DNA of 64,000 nt, taken from Eretmocerus hayati. Its lineage: Eukaryota > Arthropoda > Insecta > Hymenoptera > Aphelinidae. The stretch lies in assembly GCA_029851415.1 (NCBI GenBank), contig CM056742.1, positions 153,517,121 to 153,581,120 of the forward strand, read 5' to 3'. A program made the translations under genes and the position numbers. Every line of letters starts with the position of its first letter. Position 1 is the stretch's first letter. Shown piece by piece: positions 11,113 to 22,260 of the stretch. Under the pieces are notes generated by a model, which was not told where the DNA came from, made no database searches, and worked only from the letters and a program-made list of their open reading frames with translations.

Positions 11113-12485
11113 CTAATCCTCGTCCCGTCGGAAATACCTATCTTCGATGCTTCTGCAAAGCTTGATGAGGCCTGGGTGACTTTTCACGATGTTGGCTAGA
11201 GCATTATCACTTGTCAGTGGTGTTGTTATTATACTGAATATATGTCCAAATACCAGGGCATCTAGTTCATTAGGCCTGTTGAATTTTATAACAGACAGAA
11301 ATTTTGTAGTCATTTATTTCAAATCATCACAAAAACGAATATAAAATACTTTCAAATTCAATGAGAATTGGAATTTAAGATTGAATGAATCTGTTGATGC
11401 TGGTACTATCTATCAACTCCAGGGAGTTTATACTTTCATGCGATTCAGAGGTTTTTGCTATGGATTCTTCTGATGAAATAGGGATTACTTCAAAGCTGTC
11501 AATACTGAGGTTTGGAGTGCGATTGAAGTATTGCTTGTTAATTAAATAAGCATGTTCAATGAGGAGAGGATAACGGCGGATGATCATGGCAATATCTTGG
11601 GCAGGTGATGGAAGATTCGACATGGTTAGTGTGTGGACATGGGAAAACACCAAGGCATCCAACTGGTTAGGACTTGGAAGGAGAAATAAAATTTTGTTAA
11701 TGAAATCGAAATCATAATCATACAGAATGAAATGTTGAGTTTCTTACTTGTCACCAAAAAAGTAGAGCTTATCTTCCAATCGTTCAGAAAGAGCTTCACA
11801 GCATTTTTTGACGTCATCAAATACTTCCTCCAAAGTTTTGTTGGCCCAGCCAAGAATTTTTAGCCTCTTTATTATTTGATTTCTTTTCTGCCAATTGAGT
11901 AAATGATTGAGAGGCCAAGGATAGACACTTCCATGCCTTTCCTTTGTTATATTTCTGTAAGTTTCCTCATGGCACCAGCAAACATACAGCTCTGCATTAT
12001 ATAGAACGTTATTGACCAAGGACATGTAAGCTCGTAAATTAACTTTGTCTTCTTGTGACAAGCCTTCAGAAAGGCTGGAACCTTTGTTACTGATGAATGA
12101 AACTATGTTATCAAAATCAGGCACAACAAACGCTCCACATTTGATGAAAGGAACTCTGGATGAGGGTGACATGTGCTCAGCATTCCATCTTGGCTCAATT
12201 TGGAATTCCAAGTTACACATTTTTAAGTACGCTTGCACAGCCAAACAGTTGGCATTGTCTGGGAGTAAAATTTGTTCTACTTCGTAAGGTTGAAATAAAT
12301 GGATTGGCTGAGGCCATGGTTCTTGAGCTGTTGGAAAATAAGAAAATAACAATAACTTATTTTGTTTTTAGGTTAGGTCACTACATCGACCAACATCTCT
12401 CAAATCTACGTATTGTATAATTTCAGTTCATAAATTCACCTCCTAATTCTACATCCCACGACTCTAATAACACAGAATTCTGCAT
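11113..12485 (-). CDS. MTX2: Metaxin-2, canonical isoform (distal last exon)
   Basis: Outer-mitochondrial-membrane protein of the metaxin/Sam37 group. It works with metaxin-1 and SAM50 in beta-barrel protein assembly and is tied to mitochondrial transport. Exons on the minus strand: 12485-12440 (start), 12327-11748, 11275-11113 (stop), giving 262 residues; human metaxin-2 has about 263. The short first exon encodes [15 protein letters not shown] and splices in phase 1 to [20 protein letters not shown]. Family blocks are [57 protein letters not shown] and, in the last exon, [13 protein letters not shown], the typical GST-C-like end. No transmembrane helix is seen, as is usual for metaxin-2. 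The start is supported by the position of the first conserved motif and by an in-frame stop upstream. A second, alternative last exon lies inside the final intron (see 11375-11672). The gene is convergent with the phosphatase gene. Confidence 0.93.
11313..11318 (-). terminator. Candidate poly(A) signal AATAAA of the proximal metaxin-2 isoform
   Basis: TTTATT on the plus strand reads AATAAA on the minus strand. It lies about 57 bases after the stop of the alternative last exon and about 38 bases before the start of the distal one. Its place between the two exons fits a choice between cleavage here and splicing onward. Confidence 0.55.
11375..11672 (-). CDS. MTX2: Alternative proximal last exon of metaxin-2
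   Basis: An acceptor (CTTCCAAG before 11672) opens an exon in the same phase as the canonical last exon. Joined to the donor at 11747 it gives [20 protein letters not shown], a clear paralogue of the distal exon's [20 protein letters not shown]. The exon encodes about 99 residues. It keeps the LDALVF core, and an [17 protein letters not shown] stretch parallels [17 protein letters not shown] of the distal copy. It then adds a Ser/Glu-rich tail of about 45 residues that the distal form lacks. A complete protein would have 307 residues. An AATAAA on the minus strand (11318-11313) follows its stop by about 57 bases and precedes the distal acceptor, so this looks like an alternative terminal exon with its own 3' end. 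Its function is unknown; a tissue-restricted isoform is an inference. Confidence 0.8.
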
Positions 12486-12975
12486 CGTCGCGGGTGATTT
12501 GATTAATTCATCAATAAATGACGAAATGTTAGCATCACAATGTCACATTTCACGAAAAACAGAAGACACGGTCGCTAAATGAACTCCAGAGCAGAAACAC
12601 ATAAAGTATATGACAGAAAACAGAAACATGAAACGCCACTGCTGCTGGTTTTAGGGCTGGGGCAGGTTGGAACACCAAAAACGACGCGAACCAAATAAAA
12701 CCACCGTGGCCCCTCGCAGTATTTGAACTCATATATTTAAACCTTGCAGATGTCATCGTTATTTAATCTTTTTATTCCTTAATCGCAAAAAATTATTGTG
12801 CAAAGAAAAATCGACATAATTCTATATATGGACGGAACTTCTATTAGCATTGACTATGAGAACAACCTTGTCTGATATATCACACGTCGTTATGAAAATC
12901 AAGAGAATAGTGAAAATGTTTGACGGTTGACTAAATTTCTATTTGCTTAATAAGATTAATAAGTGATGAACTTAC
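12486..12975 (-). promoter_or_regulatory. Metaxin-2 upstream region
   Basis: Must contain the 5' UTR and promoter of metaxin-2, and possibly the last exon of the unrecognised gene at 12976-13256. The metaxin frame stays open for about 20 codons before the ATG (reading like coding sequence, ISSFIDELIKSP) but meets a stop with no acceptor between, so I treat it as UTR. The 68-codon open frame at 12550-12756 shows no family resemblance. Confidence 0.35.
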
Positions 12976-13256
12976 GATGTATATCCAAGGTATCTTTCCC
13001 ACATATTGCCACGCTACTGTGAATGTTTTTCAACGGGTCGATCTGCGATTATAATAACGAAAAGAATATTTGCACTAAAGAATTTACGATTATATTAAAA
13101 AAATCCTAAAAATCACGCTGATTTTAAAAAATTAACCTCCTCTTGGTCCTCTAAACACTTGTATACTGAATCGAGAATTCGAGTTTGTAATGGTAATTCT
13201 TGTTTAAATTTCTCATCTTCACTCTCTTTAAAAATCTTGAGCTCACTTTTGAACAT
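12976..13256 (-). CDS. Two coding-like exons of an unrecognised gene (partial)
   Basis: On the minus strand an ATG at 13256, with an in-frame stop (TAG) three codons upstream, opens 40 codons starting MFKSELKIFKESEDEKFKQE and ending LEDQEE before a GTTAAT donor (exon 13256-13137). After a 94-base intron ending in CGCAG, exon 13042-12976 continues in frame with IDPLKNIHSSVAICGKDTLD and ends one base into a codon at a strong GTAAGT donor. The composition is charged and helix-like, and the two exons join in phase, which argues for a real protein. I could not find a convincing third exon. Possible acceptors between here and metaxin-2 give only short tails (for example one at about 12866 or one near 12570), so the 3' end is open. 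I do not recognise the family. The gene lies head-to-head with RpL23 and just upstream of metaxin-2 on the same strand. Confidence 0.45.
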
Positions 13257-13884
13257 TTCGATCTAGGTCCTGACGGTTAATTTTGACAAAATTCGTAGCT
13301 ATTAAGGTCCAAAAAGAGTATGCCACTGCCACAGATTTACTTCATAACAAAATCAGATCCCACCTGTATCCTCTTTTGTTTTTCTCCAAATTTGATTATA
13401 AACGATTGTTGCACACGAGGTTGCACATCTTGCACAAAAAATAATGCAACAAAAAACATGCTGACTAAAAAAGCCCGTTATATTTGTATGATAATCTTAA
13501 ACGAGCTTTTAATCGTCGCAAACGTATGTGGTGACAAAAATAATTCATAATTCAAAAATAATTCTCAACTTCTGCAATAGGAATTGCGGGTCGCGATCGA
13601 AATCAAGAAGCATTTATTCAAATATCTATCTACGTCAACGGGGAATGAAATTTGAATGTAATACTTAAGCATCCATGCTCTTTCAATAAACCAACTCTAG
13701 AAATTTTAGTTTGGATTTTCATAGAAATATCTTAGAAAATGCGAGTAAGACTCAAATTCCACTGTTGAATCGATTTCCAACAAACTGCAGTTTGAGCGAG
13801 GATTTTTAGTGCGCGCCGTGCCACATCTGCGCGAACTCGGATGCTCGCTGGCCAGTGCGATCCTGCTCTTTCAAACGAAGCAAG
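13257..13884. promoter_or_regulatory. Shared upstream region between the small minus-strand gene and RpL23
   Basis: A divergent intergenic stretch of about 630 bases. Close to the RpL23 ATG the sequence becomes less AT-rich and contains a pyrimidine run CTGCTCTTTC (13863-13872) 13 bases before the start codon. This is the kind of short oligopyrimidine start that ribosomal-protein mRNAs use (TOP element). The cap site itself is an inference. The short ORFs 13320-13550 and 13732-13935 look like chance. Confidence 0.4.
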
Positions 13885-15694
<1,810 letters not shown>

Positions 15695-15720
15695 TATATC
15701 GTGTACAAATTCTTTATCTA

Positions 15721-15726
15721 AATAAA
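15721..15726 (+). terminator. RpL23 poly(A) signal AATAAA
   Basis: A canonical hexamer 27 bases downstream of the RpL23 stop, as expected for a short ribosomal-protein 3' UTR. Confidence 0.8.
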
Positions 15727-18700
15727 ACAAATCTGGGCTTGTGCCTAGTAACATTTGTTTGTATTACATCGTTATCGCACCCAGAAATCCGTTTCTGAAC
15801 TTAATTTGTTGAGTACTCTGGAAGTGATTGTCAATCATCTTAGGTATGACGGTATATTCGACTTCTGTAATAAACTTGGAGTGGAAATCCTCTTTACAGT
15901 CCTTTTATTTGCATGAATAGTGTGCTCAAAATTCTTTGTAACAAAAAGCTTTTGCCATGTTGGAATTGGGTGAATTCTCACAAGAACGAAAAAGAATGTA
16001 ATGAAAAGGTTTTAGCGCCTTAGCTGAAGATGACACGGTTCAACTCGCGCAATCACCACAATCAGTTTGATTGACCATATCTAACTATTTTCTGATCTTA
16101 TTCAAACTTACCTCTTTTTACACTGTCATGAAAGTCAGCACGAATTTCTTGTTGTTCGCGAATGCCTCAATTTGAGACACGTTTGCTGCAATGGCCAAGA
16201 TCACAAATTTTGTATAATTTGCGAGTCTCGTCTCAACATAATATTATCTCCTGGCTCAGTGATCAATTTTTCACTATTAACTGATTCTGCACAGTAGCTG
16301 CCGGTAACTGATAGTTTTCGCAGGCGAATCCCCCGGTAAAATTACGTGGCACACTCGGATATCGCCGAATCAAACAAACCAATCTAGTTTAATTGGACAA
16401 GAGTTCAGAAAATGTTCGCCATTGCATTCAAGACTCGCATTTTTTCGAAATCCGACTAAACTTGGTGTAAAATTTTGTTAGTTGTATTTCTAATGAAACT
16501 CGCGGTTAAAATCATCAATCTAAATTTTCATGCATCCCCTATATTATCCGCGTTGATCCCGAAATCAACATGAGTCTTAGAATGGTATTTTGGAAAATTC
16601 AATGCACACTCATCATTGGGATCAATAAGAGATATCGTGAACTTGACAGAGATTGAAGTAGGTTCAAACAATAAGTCATTTTGAAATTGGTCAAGTAGTC
16701 TTTTGATCAAACAGAGCTTTACGACTGGAAATTCGTCGTGATGTGGAATTCAATCAATTACTGACCCTAAACGTTGCTGATCGTCTATAAATACGTATGT
16801 CACGCACATTAATTGATCACTCTTTGTTTGCAAACGATTTCCTCACAATCATTTTATTTAAAACGACGAATTGAAAAAATTTTGAAAGTTGAATTAAACA
16901 GTGAAAAAATCCCGAATGAAAAATCATGCACGCTCTCGCTCTTCACATAATTGTAGAGCAAACCTTTCCATCCACACGACTTCTTGAATCTCTTAACTTG
17001 TGCGCACCTCTCCAAACGCTAAAAAAATTGGGCTTTATTGGGCTGAAAGACTGCCTCGAAATACTACACATGAATCGATTTATTCTCACCTATATTGATT
17101 ATTATCATCAATATTATCAAAGTCTCGGACTAACATTGCTACCGAGATTGGGATAAAATAATAATGTACGTGCTACTTCGACAAATCAAGTAAATCACGT
17201 GGGAAGTGCAGGTGAGCTATGCACGTAATTAATGGATCACTTTGCATTGAATCTCCTTTTGCTTTGAAAATTACATTATGTCTAAAACTCCGATCCAAAT
17301 GAATTGCGCGTCTCAAAGTGACTGCTATTGAATCAGATGATGGATAAAACCGAGAACCGCGCCCAAATTGGCATGGATTCGCATCATCTAATATGTATAT
17401 CAACAACGAACGCGACGCTCAAATTAGTACAATAATTATTATACTCATTCGCCGTACCGATCACCGATTCTTCGAAAATTGGGCTGGGCCCGCTACTTGA
17501 ATGATGATTCCTCGCAATCATCACATACTCGCAATATGTATAACGTATATTCGTCATGATCTTGAAGCTTGCATTGCTGTACAGATACATTTTCCAATAT
17601 GGTGAATGCAAAAGACCAAAATCAATTGTCACTCGCGTGTCGTTTTCTTTCTTCCGACGAAAAACGCTGCTGAAAAAAAAAAATTTTCGTGCTGAGATAC
17701 CCTATACATATAGTATACCTCACGGAACTCAGCGCGCGTGGGTGGGCGTACAAAACTCGCGACTTTTTGCTAGCCACGCGGCTCGTTGATGTTTTTATGC
17801 AGTCGACAATTTGTTTTTTTTCTTCGCGCCCATGTTGCGCCTTTTATCGACTTCCTTCTGTTACGTTACCGAGTAGACATTTGTCTTTCTGTCCGATACT
17901 GCTCATTTGATTATCAATTGAGTCTTTGTTAAGAATGTGCTACTCACACGTAATTATAAAACCTCGACTGGGAACGAGATTTTTTCATGCTCTGTGCGAA
18001 ATGCGTTCTAGCAAAATTTTCATGTGAATCCAAACGAGGTATTACAAAATGGGACCCCGATAGCAGTCTGGCAAATGTCAAGTAGTTACAGACGAGTTTA
18101 GCCAGACATCCAAGCGACTTGATCTGCTGGATCAATGCGAAAAATTTCATTTTCAATTTTTCGTTAAAAGATAAATAATACCGAATAAATTGAGTACATG
18201 TCATATCACTATGTTGATCATCAGTAGCTTCAATGCATCATCAACACTATAAACCAGAAAATGTATAACTATATTGTTGCAATGGCCGTAAGGAAATTGG
18301 TAACATATAAAAAGAACTCAGAGAATTGTTTCAGAATTGTAAGTAGCGCTGACTATTCAAAATTCTATGGTCTAATTCATCCTCAGAGGAAGTTTCCAAG
18401 ACCGAAAAAATTCATTTGACCGATCATCGTCATGATCTTTGGTATTTAAAATTTTTTTTATTAATCTTGTACAGATAGCGTGTCTTATAGTACACGAGAT
18501 TCCTGAAACACGTTGCAGCTTATATCGGAATGAATAAACTCACGTGTCGATCATATCACCGGTAATTATTCGAGGGAAATGCATCGATCGCATCAAGCTG
18601 TAGCAGGTCAAATAGAATCATTGTACAAAACTTTCATCCGTGCTGTAATCGCGGGTCGCATTGGTGCAATGTTTACTCTTCAGGCATTGCATATTGCGTG

Positions 18701-18954
18701 CCAGCAGCGTCACTTGCGTTTGTAAAACCATTGCATAGTACATAAAAACTGCAGCTCGATGCACTCAATCAAATCCATAATCAAAGCCCATGTACCGGAA
18801 ACTCGAGTTATGATGAGACTTTTTTGCTATGGTATTCGTCAGAAATAGTGTAATAATGTGCTACAGCAATATCATAGGAAACATCTCTACAAGCCTAGAG
18901 AAAAGCTCTGGTCAAATTTTACAAGTTCTTTGTCAATGTAGTGTTATAAAATAA
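15727..18954. other. Intergenic AT-rich DNA, no confident gene
   Basis: No recognised gene. Two short open frames deserve mention only as candidates. One runs on the minus strand, 16710-16528 (reading LFEPTSISVKFTISL), open for at least 60 codons but without a supported start. The other runs on the plus strand, 16926-17156, 76 codons from ATG, about 140 bases downstream of a TATAAATA at 16785-16792. Neither resembles a known family to me, and neither has splice partners I can see. Confidence 0.4.
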
Positions 18955-19070
18955 GTGTACCCAACTTGCCTCCGGCCTTCAGAATGAGCTAACATACGTC
19001 TGATTTGAATCAACTAGAGCCGAGCTGTCTTAATTTTTCCAAAAAGTGATTTTTGAGAGTTTACAAAAGT

Positions 19071-19404
19071 ATGTACCCAACTTGCCCCCATAATTTATAA
19101 CAATATAAATCGGCGATGAACTAGCATACGCGTCTCGTGCCAAAAATTTTGTTCTTCAGGAAAGCCTTGCTGGCAGCTGGACGTCAGCAGTTTTTTCGAA
19201 GAACAAAGTTTTTCGGCACTCGACGCGTACTCAATATACTATTCCATCCGTTTTCATCGCCGTGCAACCACATTTGGAGCTTTACGCTGATCCTGACTAC
19301 TATTCCCGACCAATTTTGACGTGATAAACACGTTCTGGGTGTGGTAGAAAACGTTGGACTACATTCCCTATGGAGATAACCATATGGGGGCAGATTGGGT
19401 ACAT
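19071..19404. mobile_element. Small inverted-repeat (MITE-like) element
   Basis: The left end ATGTACCCAACTTGCCCCCA (continuing TA, 19071-19092) and the reverse complement of the right end (19383-19404) agree at 20 of 22 positions. They enclose about 290 bases with no coding capacity. The central part folds into the long hairpin at 19127-19229. No clear target-site duplication is visible, so the superfamily cannot be told. A further copy of the end motif (TGTACCCAACTTGCCTCC) stands at 18955-18972, and a variant (GTATCCAACTTGCCTCC) at about 22990. A degraded inverse copy near 19785 suggests several members of the family in this region, possibly nested. Confidence 0.6.
19127..19229. other. Long near-perfect hairpin, precursor-miRNA-like
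   Basis: The arm 19127-19157 pairs with 19198-19229 at about 28 of 31 positions (two adjacent mismatches, one bulged base, one G-U pair). The pairing then continues inward with wobble pairs and a 2-base bulge up to TGCTGGC/GTCAGCA, leaving a terminal loop of about eight bases. The whole fold is about 103 nt. It sits in the middle of a MITE-like element, so it may be only the element's own foldback. MITE-derived hairpins can, however, become miRNA or small-RNA sources. No expression evidence is available. Confidence 0.55.
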
Positions 19405-21329
19405 TCCGATGTTGGCCTTCTTGTTTCACAAAGCATCTTCCTATTTTGCTCATAAAATAGCTTCAGACCCGAGATTCGCGATTTTGGAAAACTGATTTTG
19501 AAGGTCTTGAAGAAAGAAATCAAATGCGTTGAAGTACGTTAAGATTGGTGGGACTATAAAAATTTGCCACCGCTTTTACTGAACATTATTTCCTCGGTGA
19601 TTTCTTGGCTGCGCGAACACGAAAAATAAAAAAATCACTTTAATTTTTCTGAAAAACGCAGGAATGATTCAGAGTAGATCTGAATAGCTCATATTCTGAT
19701 GTTTTCAACAAACCGAATATAAAAAGAATTCATTGGGATGGTCAACGAGTGCTCGTTGATGAAATCGGGGTATGGCGGCAAGTTGAAAACACTCACTTGA
19801 GTCTAAAATTGAGGAATAAGATGACGTTCTCATATGATGGTAAATAATGATACTTACGTATAGGATGCTTTGAGACGTAATGAGATGAGATTTATGATAA
19901 TCGAGATCTTTTGAGTGACTATTTATTTTGCCTGATCGAATCTATACTTTTGATTCGACGTTCGAAAATGATGCGATTGGCGAAGGTGATGGTTCCTGCT
20001 GCAGTTAGAGTTATAATCTGAATAGAATCCTGATTTCCTTGCAACAAATTTTGAATCCAGGTACTTGTATAATAACATTCATGATGCTATATGTATAGCA
20101 AGTTCAAAAATTCTGTGTACAATCGTGTTTGATGAAGTGAATTCAATATTCGAAACTAATCGAATTCTAGGAGTTTGATTTGTGAAAAATGGATTCGGGA
20201 TCTATCAAACGGTAGTCAATAGATTGGCGAGAGTACTCGTACTATTATCCATATCTCGATCCATATCAAAAGGTTTTGAGGGCTCATTTAGCTAATTCTT
20301 TGTTATGCAAGCTTACTTTGAACGGTTGGCGGAACTTTATTGACCGACAGAGAGAGAATTCCATGTCGAGCTACTTAGATAGGTACATAGTAGTATTTCC
20401 GTTCGGACGCGAATCTTAGGCACCACAAAAACTCATGGAAAAAGTAGATTGTGATAACTAACTGTGAAAAAACTCTCAATAAGAATACGGCTCATTGATT
20501 ATTCTATTGTTTGCACATTAAATGAGTTATGCAACGTTATTATTTTCAATTTTACTTTGGTATGGGAAAAGTGTTAGCATTTTTCCGGAACTGGCGATGA
20601 AGCGGACATACTTGAGAACTGGTGTGTTCAAATATAAAAGCTTCAGAAAGATGAAAATGAGCAGGATCATAACACGTTCGAACTTGAATTTTCCGGAATG
20701 TCATGCGAAGTTGCAGATAATCGCGTTTGATTCAGATCTCGATTAAGATGCATTGTGCGTATGCTACAAGTTGCATTTGAGTAATTCCACGTCAATTCAG
20801 CAAGTTTTTCTCCGACCATTTTTCTATCCCTCTATAGGTTTTTTCCCGTTTCATAATGTTGAAACACGATAGTTCCAACAGTTTACAGGGCCAAAAAAAC
20901 TTTTACGTGAAGTGTGGAACAATATCAATCGAAAAAGAAATTAAAAAAATTTTTTTTTGGGGGGTCAAAAAAGATATGGGCTACACCGTGAATCAAGGTT
21001 ATTTTGAGTCTAGCAAGGGCCAGAACGACTTTTAGAAGGCTTTGCGGGTTATACATCGATAGGTTTTTGACCGCTCTTTTGAATGCCGTAAGCCGGATTG
21101 CGATTGGTGAGGATGGTCAAAAGTTATATGCAAATTACCGAGGCAATTTCAGATCTTGGATTTATGGCAAAACCACTTCCTATATGGACCCAGGTGATGC
21201 AAAATAGTATTTTTCGATTCGAGGGAGGGAAGTTTGGTTTTGCTTTTCGAGTGATTGTTTTCGGCCCGAGCCCTGGCGAGGGTCGAAATTAGCACGAGTA
21301 ATAAAGCAAAAAAAACTTCACGACCGAGT
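19405..21329. other. Intergenic DNA, no gene seen
   Basis: No coding exon recognised. 20750-21300 has a different texture from its surroundings (GC-richer words, AAAAAATTTTTTTTTGGGG near 20943-20960) and may be the body of an unclassified repeat that continues into the nested palindrome at 21330-21416. Confidence 0.4.
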
Positions 21330-21416
21330 ATCGAAATACGTGTTTCGATCGACTGGGTGTAAAGTAAACGAAAACTACCGTGCGTAAAGCAGTGCTTTAC
21401 GCACAGTCGATCGAAA
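21330..21416. repeat. Nested, mutually exclusive inverted repeats
   Basis: Three perfect inverted repeats overlap. ATCGAAA (21330-21336) pairs with TTTCGAT (21343-21349). TTTCGATCGACTG (21343-21355) also pairs with CAGTCGATCGAAA (21404-21416). Inside lies GTGCGTAAAGCA (21380-21391) with TGCTTTACGCAC (21393-21404). The segment 21343-21349 can therefore join either the left or the right partner. Probably part of a repeat element. Confidence 0.65.
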
Positions 21417-21818
21417 AAGAATTTTGAAGTATTTCTTCTGAGATATGGCTTCTCTGGAATTTTTTTTGTGGGTAAAAATATCAAAAAAAGTAGAAAATGA
21501 TTTTTCATGAAGCCGGAACTCCTATTAGAGCTTTGAATTCATTCTCATCGTACTTGCTGAGTTATTTTACATCCAAAATGTATTTTCTAAGAATCATTTG
21601 AGTCCTTAAAAGTCGTCAAAACACTGAAAAATCATTTTCAAAGCACATTTTTGAACAGAAAATGGCCTCACCAGCATGCCCATTAGGTTTTCGGCTCGTG
21701 AAACTATTTTTGAACGATAGCCCTTGAAATTTCCTTCAAAATAATCTATTGTAAAAGTCTAACAGCGTCGTAACATTTAAGTAACCATGGTAATGAAACG
21801 AACACTGTAATATTTTTT

Positions 21819-21879
21819 TCGAAAAACCTCCACAAAGTGGTTGAATTTTTCATTCAACCAAGTGGTGGAAGTTTTTTGA
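21819..21879. repeat. 61-nt hairpin
   Basis: The arms 21819-21846 and 21852-21879 are reverse complements except for about five positions. The innermost nine pairs (TGGTTGAAT/ATTCAACCA) are perfect, and the loop is five bases (TTTTC). It overlaps the 3' end of the minus-strand open frame 22182-21850. Confidence 0.5.
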
Positions 21880-22182
21880 GAACACCTTTTTTAATGAATA
21901 TATATGTAATTCATGCCACGATCCTTCTCGCTTAACATTCTTGGGATACATCTCTATTGTTTCACAATGCTTTAGTCTACTTTGAAACTCGTTTTTGGCC
22001 CCAAAAAATGAGCCTGGAATTAATCTATTTTGATTAAGTAACAATGATCTATATAGTTGATTGATGGGAATATCGATTATTCTAACCGAGGGAGAAGCGT
22101 TATAAAAAAACAAAATATCTAATGAGCTAAAGTACGCTTGAAGATGAGCAAATTTTTTGGCGACAATAGTTTTACGATCCAT
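21850..22182 (-). CDS. Unrecognised open reading frame, 110 codons
   Basis: The first ATG (MDRKTIVAKKFAHLQAYFSS) is at 22182. The frame is open further upstream to at least 22260, giving 136 codons in all, unusual for such AT-rich DNA. The residue mix is balanced (IDIPINQLYRSLLLNQNRLI, GSFFGAKNEFQSRLKHCETI) rather than the Lys/Asn/Phe/Ile bias of chance frames here. I do not recognise the family. A fragment of a divergent receptor-like gene is a guess with no motif support. No splice partners were found, and the stop lies inside the 61-nt hairpin. Confidence 0.25.
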   Translation of the reverse strand: MDRKTIVAKKFAHLQAYFSSLDILFFYNASPSVRIIDIPINQLYRSLLLNQNRLIPGSFFGAKNEFQSRLKHCETIEMYPKNVKREGSWHELHIYSLKKVFSKNFHHLVE

Positions 22183-22260
22183 GGAAGTATGGAGATCAAT
22201 AACAATAATAAGACGTTCAAATGTGGGGAATACAAAAAAAATGAATTTCACTTTGTCCAA

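Noticed and set aside
12550..12756. 68-codon minus-strand frame upstream of metaxin-2
   Set aside because: Hydrophobic and Pro/Ala-rich without motifs. It does not join in phase to either neighbouring gene.
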